Positions 44,935-56,800 of a stretch of 64,000 bases of DNA are shown here, one piece after another. Every line of letters starts with the position of its first letter. The first letter of the stretch is position 1. Below the pieces are notes generated by a model. That model searched no databases, was not told where the DNA came from, and saw nothing but the letters and a program-made list of their open reading frames with translations. Source of the stretch: Galeopsis tetrahit (taxonomy: Eukaryota > Streptophyta > Magnoliopsida > Lamiales > Lamiaceae); the NCBI GenBank assembly GCA_963675135.1, contig OY776122.1, positions 17,858,881 to 17,922,880 on the forward strand, written 5' to 3'. The position numbers and the translations under genes were made by a program.

Positions 44935-46150
44935 GAGTTCATTCTAAATAAATACATTACCTTTGGTCTCAGTATCAATTTAATCACCACCTTTACGATT
45001 ATTGTAAAAAATCTCAACCTTTCATCATGTTGCAATTAGATACACATTTTTTTTCTCCGGCCAACCATTGATGATGTGGTTTGCCAGAGCTTGTCACATC
45101 GTCAGATTACTCATATTCTTTTTTTTATTATTTTTCTTATTTTCCACACCAGATTAAATTTTATAAAAATAAAACCTCCGCTTCTTCTGCATCTTTCTCA
45201 ACTTCTCAAACTCAATCAATACCGTTCTTCTTCTTCTATGTCTTTCTCACCTCTCAAACTCCAAGTTCTTCTCTTCTAACCCTAAAAATCAAAATCATAA
45301 GATAGAACCTAACACTAAAAAAATGGCAAAAAAAATAATATATATATATATTGTAAAAAATCCTAAAAAAATAAATTATAAGTACTACACTGTTCATAGG
45401 TCAAGGTAGAAGGATGTAGAAGATGAGGAAGAGAGGTTCTAAGGAAAATCCTAGAAATTCTATAAAATTGACAAGACATGGAATATAAATGATTTGCTCT
45501 ATATTGGAAAAATCTCAAATGCACAGTGTGCACAGATCCAATTTCTGTGCACACAGTTTTTACCCATATCTCGCATATGACCCGATCCGGCCCATTTATT
45601 TTTTATTATATTCTTCACGGCCCCTCCCATCCCCATCATCATCTTCCTCCTCCTCTTCTCTGTTCAACATCTTTCTCTACATCCTTTCGCAGCATATTTT
45701 CTCCTAAATTCTTCAAAATGCCGCCGCCGCCGCGACCCTGCTGCTACTGGCCGCCGCAGTGAAATTTCAATTTTCACTCGTGGGCGGTTGCTGAAACCTA
45801 GTGACGCTTATTGGAGGGTATCTGGGTATTTGATTCGCCTTGCAATTAACCCAACAAACAGAAATAAGCAGAAATCCATCAATTAAATTCTGGTATAATT
45901 GCTTCTTCTTCTCTCCAATTTATATATGCAGGGTACAATTTCCCATTCATGTCACGATGAGAATCAAATTAAAAAAAAAAAAACTTGATCCGTCTACGAC
46001 TTTGAGAAATCAATAGGAAAAAAAGATTTATATCAATTGGGAGTAATTTGAACCATTGTTCTGCATCATCTTCACGGCGTCGTTTTTTTGTGGAGCGTAC
46101 TCTGCCGACGCTCTCTCTCTCTCTGACTCTCTCTAATTTTTTTTCTCTCC

Positions 46151-46535
46151 CTACTCTATTTGAAAAGTGTAATTTTTATTATTGAAAAGTGGTAGATATT
46201 TTAACTGAAAAGTGTAATTTTTATTATTGAAAAGTGGTAGATACTTTGCCGACGAAGACGACGCTCTCTCTCTCTCTCTAATTTTTTTTCTCTCCCTACT
46301 CTATTTGAAAAGTGTAATTTTTATTATTGAAAAGTGGTAGATATTTTAACTGAAAAGTGTAATTTTTATTATTGAAAAGTGGTAGATATTTTAACTGAAA
46401 AGTGTAATTTTTATTATTGAAAAGTGGTAGATATTTTAACTGAAAAGTGTATTTTTTATTATTGAAAAGTGGTAGATATTTTAACTGAAAAGTGTATTTT
46501 TTATTATTGAAAAGTGGTAGATATTTGTTACTGAA
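46151..46535. repeat. 45-bp minisatellite inside the MULE
   Basis: Unit: tgaaaagtgtaatttttatt, then attgaaaagtggtagatatt, then ttaac. There are about two copies at 46165-46240 and five at 46309-46530. The two blocks are each preceded by a duplicated (CT)n plus aattttttttctctccctac segment, a higher-order repeat. Confidence 0.85.
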
Positions 46536-46569
46536 AAATGATAATTTTGGTAATAATTAAAAAAATTAA

Positions 46570-46660
46570 AAAAAAAATGTTTAAGACACAGGGTTTGGAC
46601 CCACGACCTTATACCCCTTTCCAAAGAATGTAACCACCAGTCTAACAATTACATTGTTTA
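46570..46660 (-). other. tRNA-related (SINE-like) segment
   Basis: On the minus strand, gttagactggtggtta resembles a tRNA A box and ggtcgtgggtccaaaccc a B box, about 40 bp apart. It is too degenerate for a tRNA gene. It may be the head of a SINE, since a T/A-rich tract follows. Confidence 0.35.
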
Positions 46661-47788
46661 TAAAAATTCGCCTACGTATGTTATACTTGTTGACTGGTTG
46701 CATAGTGTGCATGTGCACACTATGCACCAGAGACCAACCCCTCTATATTTAATGTAGTGGCTCACAACAACAAAAAAAAAACAAAACAAAAAGTTGTCCC
46801 CGTGCAAAGGACTTTAAAAGACCTTAAAAATTGCATGTAAGATTGTGTTTTTGGTCATTTATACTGATTTTTTTTTTTTGGCACACATATAGTGATTTAA
46901 AAAAATGTCATGTTATATGTTTGTCATGTTTGAAGAAAAATGACAAATCAAGACATGAGTGTATTGATTTGCGAAGCCTTTGACACTATTATATGAGGGT
47001 AAGTTTCTTATTTTATTAAATATTTGTATATTTCTTATAACTATCTTGTTATATACATGATTCTTCCAGGCACCTGGTTGCAGAAGAGGAGGTGGTGAAA
47101 CCAATTATAGAATACAATTAATGTAAATGTTTTGTACATTAGACGGTCTACCTATGACTTTTAGTCAGTGTTGCAGAAGGCTGCCTACAATTGTAAATGT
47201 TTTGTACATTAGACGGTCTACCTATGACTTTTAGACTTTTAGTATGCTAAATATATTTTTTTTCAGAATATTTTGTAGAATATTTTTGTTGCAGTAATCA
47301 TTAGTGTTAAACACATTAATCACTAGATTATTTTTTAAGAATATTTTCCTCTCCCATAAAGCATATAAATTGTAGTTCTCGAACTAGTTGAACAAAATAA
47401 CAAAATAATTCAATAATTGAAGAATTCCTGAAGAAATAAACCATCAGATTTGAATGATTTTTAGGAGATTTTGATTTATAGGGTTAGAATAGAAGAACTT
47501 GATTGAGTTTGAGAAGTAAGAAAGACGCAGAGGAAGAACTTTATTCATTTTGAGAAGGGGAGAAGAAGAACTTGATTGAGTTTGAGAAAGACGCAGAAGA
47601 AGAAGAAGCGTTAGTTTTATTTTTATAAAATTTAATTTGATGTGGAAAATTAAAAAAAATAAAAAAGAATATGTGTAATCTGACGTGGCAAGTTTCGACA
47701 AACCACATCATCAATTGTTGGCCGAAGAAAAAAAATTGATATTGAGATTAAGGGTGGTGTATTTATTTAAAATTAACCCTTTAATAAA

Positions 47789-48739
47789 TGGTGTTTCAAT
47801 TATTGTTTAGCAAAAAAAAAAAAAAAAATCAGTAGAATGTCAGCAACCACTAATCTTATAGACTCATACTACTACATATTAATTAGTACCAGTTATGAGG
47901 TTAAAACTATTGTTGTCGTTATCTCCCAATACAAAGACGTAGTCTTCTGGTTCAAGCGATAACAATATAATAAAACAGTAAATTTCTCCTCCAAGGTGAA
48001 AGAACAAACACGAAAAAGCCCAAAAGGCTACCTCTGGATCCATTTTATATTCAAGTAGACGTTCCAAGATGATATCTTCATCTCAAGCAATACAGTTAAC
48101 CAACAATTCTCCATCACAAACCTATCAAGACCTAAATTAGAACCCTTGAAGGAGGGTATGTGAAAGAAAGAAAATCACAACTATTTTGAAGTTTCACATT
48201 GAGCAGCCATCCAAAGAGCTGTTTTATTCTCTAAACTAAACATGATTGAAGTATTAATCATAAATTAAACCACATTAATGATTGACTCTAAGATCTGAAA
48301 TTAAGTACTTCATCAAACTCAACTTGCATCCCAAAACTTTTCAAACATTCACAATTAAAATAAATTTGTGGCACTTAATTACGAAAAAGAACATTTAAGT
48401 TTGATGTATTCCAAAAAATACACCATATTCTCAATGTCTAATGTTATTCTCTAAACTAAACATGATAGCAGTATAAGTCATACATATTGGAGTAATATCC
48501 ACCAAATTGAGACTTAAAGAAGTAATTAATAATTATAACAACCTTGTTAGGGTTGATGTAAGAATTGAGACTTTCTTTCTTGATTTTTCTCCAACTTTTT
48601 TCTTCAACTTCAACTTCTCCTTCTCCACAACTTCTTCAGTATCAGAACTAATTTTGATACGCTCAATATATTACCAAACTTTTTTTCTTAGACTCTGCAT
48701 ATATTAGCCAGTAGCTTTGCACAAAAATTCATGAAATCA
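47789..48739. other. unidentified, weak coding-like text on the minus strand
   Basis: The minus strand holds short coherent frames (NKTALWMAAQC near 48210; MERLLEYKMDPEVAFWAF near 48060) separated by stops. They may be remains of a gene but no family is assigned with confidence. Confidence 0.3.
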
Positions 48740-49214
48740 CACAAAACTAAAACATATCAAACGGTTTCAAGAAAGTTGAGAAGTTCAATATTAGACACAT
48801 TAAAAGTAAAACTTAGAGACCTCGTTTAGTTTAATACCTCATAATAGGCCGAAAAACCTTAGACCATCCTCATTGGTGACATTACACCAAATGTCATAAC
48901 AACAAGACAAAATTTTTAATATTAAAATAATACTTCACATTCTTTATTTTGGTGACATTGATCGGATGACAGACCCGGTGTCAAGAATTTTATGTTATTA
49001 AATAAGGTAACACATGACATCATTCTATTGGTTGATATAATTTCTTGTGTGATATAATTAGATTTGTAGATATTGAAGATAATATGTATTAAATTTTTTT
49101 TTATATATATATATCAAAATTCGTAAAAAAAATTTCTCTATAAATAGAGTCCAATATCGAGTTATTTTGAAATACAAAATAAAATTCTCTCTTTTATCTT
49201 CTAATATTTCTAGT

Positions 49215-49505
49215 ATGGATCCAAATTATCCCAATTTTTTTTCAAACTCTCAAAATTTTCCAAACTCTCAAGATTATCCAAATTTTCCAAACTCTCAAAA
49301 TTATCCAAATTTTGGATCTTATTTTAATATCATATCACATGCAATTGTCTTCATTATTACCGTTTCACATTGTCCTGTTAGCGTTTCACTTAAGCTTGTT
49401 ACCGTTTCACATTGTCCTGCTAGCGTTTCACGTTGCCTTGTTAGTGTTTCACATGACAATTTTGCTCTTTCACACTGTCCTATCAACATATCACATGCAA
49501 TTTAG
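49215..49505 (+). pseudogene. PIF-associated Myb-like ORF, N-terminal remnant
   Basis: ATG at 49215 (MDPNYPNFF) sits about 70 bp after a TATA box. The opening has repeats of PNFPNSQNYPNF, as in the SANT/trihelix-like second ORF of PIF elements. After about 35 residues the reading becomes a repeat of gtttcacattgtcctg.tagc (49365-49490) and loses any domain. No DNA-binding region remains. Confidence 0.5.
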
Positions 49506-49659
49506 CTCTTGTAATTTTAATTTTGTTATTGAGTTCATTATTTATTTTAAGTGTGTGATAAAAAAATTCATATTATAATTACAAATTTAGAATATCAAGT
49601 AATTTTTATACACCAATTTAGTAAAATTAATAATATAATATGTATTTAAAAAATTATTA

Positions 49660-49952
49660 CTCCCTCCGTCCAATTTCATTATGCCCACTTTCCTTTTTTG
49701 GTTGTCCAATTTTATTATGCCCATTCCCTTTATGGAAATATTACTATTCACACTACTTTATCTACACCCTCCTTCCATCACTTATTTACTCAAATTGTCA
49801 CTAACTTTATTCATAAACAATCACTTTACCTATAAATGGGCCCCACAACATCCCATCATACCCCCAACTTATCTATTTTATACATAAACTAATCAATATT
49901 CATTAAAACCCGTGCCTGAAGAAATGGGCATAATAAAATTGGACGGAGGGAG
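49660..49952. mobile_element. Stowaway-like MITE nested in PIF-like element
   Basis: 293 bp with ends ctccctccgtccaattt / aaattggacggagggag, flanked by TA (49658-49659 and 49953-49954). A 16-17-bp perfect terminal inverted repeat. Confidence 0.9.
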
Positions 49953-50344
49953 TATTATTTTTGGGTTGGGTCAGTGTTATTGATGAAGTATGATAAAATG
50001 AAATTTGGGTTAGATTGTAAATTGTATAGGTGGATGAGAGAGAAATTAATATAATAGAAGGATTGGGTTGGGGGAGTGTCATTGATGAAGATGGTCATAG
50101 AAAGAGGTTTGTCGCTGACACCACGAATCACGACCATATTCCCTATGTCACCGAGTGCATGATAAGTCTTTCTTTCTACTCACATGCTCTGCTTATTAGC
50201 AGCAGGGACTCCTGCTTCACCTCCTTTAATATCTCTATACTTGTCAGATCATTAGTAGCTTTGTTATTGCGTAGTGTCAGCCACTGAACAAACCTCCCAG
50301 TATAAAGATTTACAGGGAGCTGACCAATAATCCCAATAAACAAA

Positions 50345-50503
50345 AATCTTGTCAAGAAGTAAAAATCATGAGTTTGCCATATTTATCTCCAAGTTGACAA
50401 ACAATCCCTTCATGGGCAACATAGTTATAGATATCTCCAAGCTCTTCACCAATCTGACATTTATCAAAAGAGTTTGTCACGACATGATATAACTTAAATT
50501 TCC
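50345..50503 (-). pseudogene. unidentified coding-like exon
   Basis: Open minus-strand frame of about 51 codons (GKFKLYHVVTNSFDKCQ..., then GEELGDIYNYVAHEGIVCQ) ending in TGA. Composition is protein-like, and it lies between the two cyclin fragments on the same strand. No family is recognised. Confidence 0.3.
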
Positions 50504-50587
50504 CCTTTTAGCCTCCTCTGCAGCTCCTTTTACATCTTCAAATAAAAGTTGGAAGCCATATCTTAAGAACCAATACATAGGTTCTAA

Positions 50588-50830
50588 AACATATCAAACA
50601 CTTTCAAGAACGTTGAGAGATTCAATCATTTTATACACATTAAAAGTAAAACTTAGAAAACCTCGTTTAATTAATACCTCATTTCAGGTCAGAAACCCAA
50701 GGAAGGGGATTGTCATCGACACCACGAATAGCCACCATATTCCCTATGTAGCCAAGTGCACGGCGCGCGAGTCTTTCTTTCTGCTCCCATGTCCCTGCTG
50801 CTTTACCTCTATTCTGCTGTTGAGCAATAG
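50588..50830 (-). pseudogene. cyclin-B N-terminal exon, copy 2
   Basis: The minus-strand frame reads GKAAGTWEQKERLARRALGY, then IGNMVAIRGVDDNPLPWV, and a stop soon after. It aligns to the N-terminal basic region and 'RRALGDIGN' motif of plant CYCB proteins with Asp replaced by Tyr. It is followed by DNA matching 48740-48861. No cyclin boxes are found. It is uninterrupted, so it serves as the empty-site control for the PIF-like insertion in copy 1. Confidence 0.7.
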
Positions 50831-51841
50831 GTGTTTAAGCAAATTCCAAAATCTTTTGAATGGTGCCGATGTGTCCCTTTTACCCACTTCTACAAGGGAT
50901 AAAATTTTCATTCAACCTCTATTAGTTCAACTTTCAATTTGAAGTAATATAGATAAGATTACATGACAAAATGCACTACCAACAATTCATTTTGACGAAT
51001 AACTGAGTCAGACTTTTCATTCAATATCAGAAAAGAAGAGGAGCATGATACTTACGGTTGTGGAGGGTGTAATATTGTATCAACTCTCATTCTTACGACT
51101 ATAAGCAACAACAGTGGGAAGCAAAATCTGTCAATTCAACAACAATAATAAAAAGTTGATTTCATGTCTATATCAGCATTAATATGAATTGAGATAATAA
51201 TCACCCGCAAACAACATTAAATTGATCAATTTGACTCTAAATAACCCAGTGATATAATAAATTGTCTCAAACATACGAAACAGATTGTTCCTTAACTTCA
51301 GACTAATTGATATCAAACTTCAATTCCAAATTCGAGAAACCACGGAAATTCAGAAAAATAATCTCAAATTCAATAAACCCACATAGAAACAAAGACAAAT
51401 TTGTGCGTGTAATTGCCTCCGCGCAGGTTGAAAAAGGGTGACGAATTTTAAGAAGCTAGTTATGGATCACGAAATTTTCTGCATCTTGGAAGAAATAAAA
51501 TATAAAGAAGAAATAGTCGTCCGAATATATTCATCATAACATATACAAATTGGGTCAAAGGAACATTCAAATTCAATGAAATTAGTAAAGTAAAGAAAAC
51601 ACAAAACAATACTAAGAGTTATTATTTATTGACAAATTGCAGCAAAAATAAAAGTGAAAACGAATTAAAGAATGATCAGAAATATAATTTCAGACTATAC
51701 ATGTAATTACTTCAACCATTTTTAGTGGCATGAAATTCTTTATCAAAGCATTAATAAGAACCAAGAAACTGATAAAGATTGTTTACTGTGCAGAGGCACC
51801 AATTTCTACTAATCTGAAACTGTCGATCAAACATTCTCTTC
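50831..51841. other. intergenic, nothing recognised
   Basis: AT-rich. Open frames here carry no domain that can be named. Confidence 0.5.
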
Positions 51842-52060
51842 AAAAAAGTCCGGCCAGAAATCAAGATTCTGATCCGACGGACAAGAAGGAATCTTCTTCG
51901 GCACCATCAGCTCGCAGAGCATTCCCCCACCATTCAATTCGGCCCCTTGCAACTTTCCCGCCAATTATCGAACACAGTTTCACCCCTACAACATCGTTGA
52001 AGCCGCCGACGAAGACGACTTCGTAGAGTCCGTGTTGTCTGAGAAATCACATGATTCTCC
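51842..52060 (+). pseudogene. GC-richer coding-like remnant, unidentified
   Basis: Unlike its AT-rich surroundings, this stretch reads with few stops in two plus frames, for example FPANYRTQFHPYNIVEAADE followed by DDFVESVLSEK. A TGA interrupts it near the start. It may be an exon remnant, but no family is recognised. Confidence 0.35.
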
Positions 52061-52484
52061 GCCGAAAGTTAGAACATGTATATTAAATACTTTTATTAAA
52101 AAAAAGTCACGTAGTCTTTAAAGCATTTCAAATAAAAACTTACCAATTCTTTGGCTTACACTAATAAGATATGTAGTGTTGTTGTTGTTGCAATCATTCT
52201 GACAATCTACTGGTCTGGGAGATCTTTAATCGATAATTTCAGGCTAACAAGAAGACTTAATTCCAACTAATTAATATACTGCTCGGGAATGGAGATAGTT
52301 TGTGAAGAGGTTGATTAAAGTACTTGAGTTGGCCCATGAGGCCAGGCAAGCAACATAACACGTATCTACCTTGGAAAAATCTGCATCCAGATCGGACAAG
52401 TCCTGAAGAATCAGTTGTAATGCATATATAGCAAAACGTATCAAACGTATCAACTTTTATTATATACGATTTTCTTTTATCTTT

Positions 52485-53351
52485 TTCTCTTATAAAATAT
52501 TGTCGAAACTATTTTCATGAATAATTATGGATCAAACGTATCAACTTGTGTACTCTTCAATGGCAAAAACTTGTGTGAGACCGTCTCACGGAAAAAGACT
52601 GTGAGACGGATCCTTTTAACCCATATTTCAAAATTTTGGGTAGGATAACCCATATTTTTTTCCAGATTTTAGTTTATAAAAAAAATGATAATGATTAAGT
52701 AAAAAGTGATAATATTTTTAACAAAAGTGATTATCACTTTTTACTTAAACACTATCACTTTTTGCATAAACATTATCACTTTTTATATATTAAAGCCGTC
52801 TCACGGATCTCATTCCGTGAGACAGTCTCACCTAAGACTTGCCCATCTTCAATTTTGGATTCTACACAATTGGTTCCCACTCAATATTTTTTTTAATATT
52901 AATATTACGCATGAATAAATGAATAATATTATTGTCATGGCAAATTCATATCTGGGGTGATTCTCTAAGATGCTCCACCGGGATAAATAAATACTCTTTA
53001 AAATTTTAGGTTGGGGTACGGTAAATACGCTTTAAAATTTTATTTAATGTTTAAAGTCTTACCCATTGATTTACATCAATAATCTCTCTATTGAAATTGT
53101 TGAAACTTTGACAATTCGATTATGTCCCTACACTAGGTCCACCCTGCCAGGATGACAGATTATACAGAATCATAATCCGTGGTAATTTGGCCAGACCGAA
53201 CCCCTATTCTAACTGGAACGATTATTTAGTCATTTTATTGATTTCTATTCAATTGTTGATTTTTTTAAAAAAACTTTGTACAGGAGGCCGTATTAATACG
53301 TCGTGCCTCGATATGTAGAATGCACATATTTTTATATTTATGTATATATAT
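52485..53351. repeat. segment duplicated from 33965-34340, with insertions
   Basis: Second copy of the block described at 33965. It contains the MITE 52562-52845 and an extra stretch (about 52975-53160). Homology ends where copia D begins. Confidence 0.85.
52562..52845. mobile_element. hAT-type MITE with exact 8-bp TSD
   Basis: TSD tcttcaat at 52554-52561 and 52846-52853. The duplicated segment at about 34060 shows one copy only (tcgtcaat). Terminal inverted repeats carry cttgtgtgagaccgtctcac and its inverted partner gtgagacagtctcacc. The interior is AT-rich with repeated tatcacttttt words. Confidence 0.85.
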
Positions 53352-53861
53352 TGTTGAAAAATTATATTTTGAACTTGTTATTCAATTTGTGAATTGTACT
53401 CCCTCCGTCCCACAGGAATTTGCACACTTTCCATATATGGATGTCCCATACCAATTTGCACACTCCATAAAAGGAAATATCTTCACAACTCTCACCCTTG
53501 AAATATACTCATATTTACCCATATGCCATTACTTTTCCACACTCAATCTACTTTTTACTTTTCTTTATTCATAAAAGTTTACAAAACTACCCCTCAAAAT
53601 ATCAATCATTACACTTTTTCTTACACATTTCTTAAAATGTGTGCCGTTCAAAGGGTGCAAGTTCCTCCGGGACGGAGGGAGTACAATTTATAGAGTTGCT
53701 CTAATTCTAGAGACTTCTATTCTAACTAATTCTTGTTAAATACAACTAACTTGAAACTACTCTTTCTTCTAGACTATTCTATAAGCATGTGAGTTACATG
53801 AGTGTTTTAGGTTTTGGAGGGTTTGCATGTGCATGTACACATGCATGCTCATATACTTCCA
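53352..53861 (-). repeat. 3' LTR of copia D containing a MITE
   Basis: About 223 bp of LTR plus a 283-bp Stowaway-like MITE and its duplicated TA. Apart from that it differs from the other LTR by only a few bases. Confidence 0.85.
53399..53681. mobile_element. Stowaway-like MITE inside the D LTR
   Basis: 283 bp with ends ctccctccgtccc / gggacggagggag, flanked by TA (53397-53398 and 53682-53683). The right LTR at about 58330 reads gaattgtacaattt without it, proving insertion after copia D. Confidence 0.95.
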
Positions 53862-56800
53862 TACGCCCCGGAATGAGATGGACTACCTTGGATGTTAAGA
53901 TTTAACCAAGCTTTTAAACGAGCAAAATGAGCCGGAGAGAGGGGCTTGGTGAGTAAATCTGCAGGCTGGTCTTCAGATGGAATGTATCGAACATCAAGTA
54001 TGTTGGCATGGACCTTCTCCCGTAGAAAATGAACGTCAACCTCAATATGTTTGGTTTTGAAATGAAATGCTGGACTAAACGCAAGTGTTATGGCTCCCTG
54101 GTTGTCACACCAAAGAAGGGCAGGTGCAGAGATGGGAATACGGAGCTCATTGCACAAGCTTGTGATCCACAAAATGTCAGTGGTGGCCAATGCAAGAGCC
54201 CTGTATTCAGCTTCAGTGCTGCTTCGTGCCACCACACTTTGTTTCCTCGAACTCCATGAAATGAGATTGCTACCTAAAGTAATACAAAAGTCAGATGTGC
54301 TCCTTCGATCATCAATGTTGGAGGCATAGTCTGCATCAACATATCCTTGCAACCTGAAATTAGAAACTTTAGAAAAAAATAGACCATGAGATGTAGAGCC
54401 TTTAAGATAACGAAAGACTCGTTTACAAGCTTTCCAATGATTTAGTGTGGGATTTTGCAGAAACTGAGATAGCTTGTTTACACTGAAGGAGATGTCAGGT
54501 CATGTGAGAGTGAGATATTGAAGAGCACCAACGATGCTGTGATAAAGAGTGGGATTGTCAAAAAGAGAGAGAGGTGATGATGGGCAAAGTGAAGTGGAAC
54601 ATGGTTTAGATGATTCAAGATTGGCTTTGGTAATGAATTAAGTGGTGTATTTTGATTGTGTAAGCTTAATGGAATTAGGAGTAACATGTGCTTCAATTCC
54701 AAGAAAGTAGTTGATCTCCCCTAGATGTTTAAGAGAGAACTGAGAATGAAGAGCTTCAATGAGGTGCTGCACAAGACTGGAATCACATCCAGTGATCAAT
54801 ATGTCATCAACATACACAAGAAGCAAGGTGATCTTTCCATTGAGAAATCTTTGGAATAAGCAATGATCTGAGGTGGAGTAAGTAAAGCCTTGATCAACCA
54901 GAAAAGCTCGAAGATCATACCAGGCCTTGGGAGTTTGCTTTAAGCCATACACGGCTTTTCTAAGTTTTCAGACATATGATGGATACTTAGAATCAACAAA
55001 GCCTTCTGGTTGTGCAATATAAACTGTCTCATGAAGATCCCTTTTCAAGAAAGCATTATTGATGTCCACCTGCTGGATAGACCAGCCTTTTGAGACAGCA
55101 AGAGTGAAGACTATTCGAAGTGTGACAGGCTTGATAACTGGACTAAAGGTGTGAAAGTAATCCACCCCAGCTTGTTGTTGAAAACCTCTAGCCACTAGCC
55201 TTGCATTATATCTTTCAACTGAACCATCTCTTTTGTACTTAACCCTGAAGATCCACTTTGTAGTGATTGGATGAATCACAGAGGATGGAGGCACTAGAGT
55301 CCATGTGCCATTTTGAATAAGGGCATCATACTCCAACTGCATGGCCTGTTGCCAATCTGAATTGAGCATGGCTTCTTTCACTAAATTGGGTTCAGAAATG
55401 GGTGATGAGCAGGAGAACACCTTAGGTTTGAATATGCCTGATTTGGAACGGTTGTCATAGAGTGAGAGGGAGGAGGAACAGTACTGGTTGAGGGAGAAGG
55501 AGAAGGTAATTTATATTTGATGGAAGAGGAAGAGGAATCACTTGATGGAGTATTATTTCTGAAAGAATTGAGTGAAGAAGTACTAGGCAAAGAAAGATGA
55601 GTATCAGAAGTGGGAGAGTGAGGCAGATCAGGAGATGAGTGATGAAGATTAGATGGAGGAGATTGAGGGATAGGAACAATGGGATCAACAGGAATGAGAA
55701 GTTGAGCTGAGAAGAAGTGTGAAGATGTAGGTGGAGATTTTTGTCTGGTGAAAGCTGGAAATTCAGATTCATTAAACTGCACTGAGGCTGAGATATAGAT
55801 TTTACCAGATGAGTGTAAGCATATATAGCCTTTGTGTGAGGGACTGTAGCCTAGGAAAATACACTTAGAGCTACGGAATTACAGTTTTGAGGAGTTATAT
55901 GGTCGAAGAAAAGGAAAACAAGCATACCCAAAGACCCTAAGTGACTGATAATCAGGTGGCTTGTGATGAATTAGTTCAAATGGAGAGGTATGATTTAGTG
56001 TAGGTGTGGGGAGGATATTGATAATATGAGCAGCTGTAGAAAAGGCATGCCACCAGAATGACATGGATAGATTAGATTTGGCAAGCATTGCAAGGCCAAG
56101 CTCAGTGATGTGTTTATGCTTTATCTCAATAAGGTCATTTTGTGCATGAGTGTAAGCACAAAACTTTCGAATTTGAATACCCAAAGGCTACACCAACTTA
56201 GCAACAGGTAAGAACTCAGTGCACATGTCATGTTGAATGTGCTTAATATGTACACCAAACAACCTTTCTACTGTGTGCATGAACTGTTTAAACACTCCCA
56301 CCACATCAGATTTAGCAGCTAAGGGAAACACCCACACAAATCTGGTATAATCATCTACAATGGACAAATAATATCTAAACCCATCAATTGAGACACAAGA
56401 AGCAGGTCCCCACACATCCATATGCAACAATTCAAGAGGAGCAGATGTATGATGCATAACAGATGAGAAATGTTTCAAATGCATCTTGCCCAATTTACAT
56501 TCATCACAAAAAGTGTTATTAGCACTAGTACAAAGAATATTCAAACTCTTCAGAATAGTAGTAAGAGTTGGACTATTAGGATGCCCCAATCTACAATGCC
56601 ATAGCTTCCAAGTAGCACTAGCTTTATTCTCATGATCAACTGTCACTTTATTGCACTGCTTCAAACAAGTGTTCTTCAATCCACCAAAGTTTAGAGCATA
56701 TAAGCCATCTCTAAGCTCCCCTTTCAATAGTATCTTGTGTGTTTTCAAGTCCTTAACATAACAACAATCAGCAAAGAACTCAATGGCAGCATCATTATCC

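Larger units (their letters stand above)
45519..46727. mobile_element. possible nested element with palindromic ends
   Basis: The left edge atgcacagtgtgcacag is near the reverse complement of the right edge (tgtgcacactatgcac, 46712-46727). Both ends are themselves hairpins: tgtgcacaga/tctgtgcaca at 45527-45553, and a perfect 12-bp-stem palindrome at 46700-46725. No target duplication was recognised, so the class is open. Confidence 0.4.
44935..47779. mobile_element. non-autonomous MULE with about 340-bp TIRs
   Basis: The 9-bp TSD tttaataaa (44926-44934 and 47780-47788) is exact. Ends are gagttcattctaaataaata at the left, and at the right the reverse complement of gggttaattttaaataaata. Inverted arms continue to about 45310 and 47440, sharing gatgatgtggttt, ataaaattt and ctcaaactcaatca words. 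No transposase. The internal region holds a 45-bp minisatellite and a possible nested element with palindromic ends. Confidence 0.85.
48862..50096 (+). mobile_element. PIF/Harbinger-like element
   Basis: Inverted ends gaccatcctcattggtgaca and, reversed from the right, gaccatcttcatcaatgaca. Flanks are tta (48859-48861) and ata (50097-50099), close to the TWA target duplication of PIF/Harbinger. The uninterrupted cyclin copy at about 50697 shows the empty site. It contains a TATA box (ctataaatag, about 49139) and the start of an ORF with the Asn/Pro/Phe-rich opening seen in PIF-associated Myb/SANT-like proteins. Length 1,235 bp, including a nested MITE. Confidence 0.7.
48740..50290 (-). pseudogene. 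cyclin-B N-terminal exon, copy 1 (split by a PIF-like element)
   Basis: Minus-strand text at 50095-50165 reads HALGDIGNMVVIRGVSDKP, the strongly conserved 'RRALGDIGNLVTVRGV..KP' motif near the N-terminus of plant B-type cyclins, after a basic stretch with a stop. Left flank 48740-48861 matches 50588-50697 of the second copy. The element at 48862-50096 separates them exactly at the aligned position. The cyclin box is absent, so this is a gene fragment. Confidence 0.7.

Noticed and set aside
45489..45762. Two overlapping Pro/Ser/His-rich open frames
   Set aside because: They arise from CT-rich simple sequence inside the MULE; no start context, no domain.
46580..46655. Functional tRNA gene on the minus strand
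   Set aside because: A- and B-box-like words exist, but no cloverleaf with acceptor pairing could be drawn; treated as a tRNA-derived remnant.
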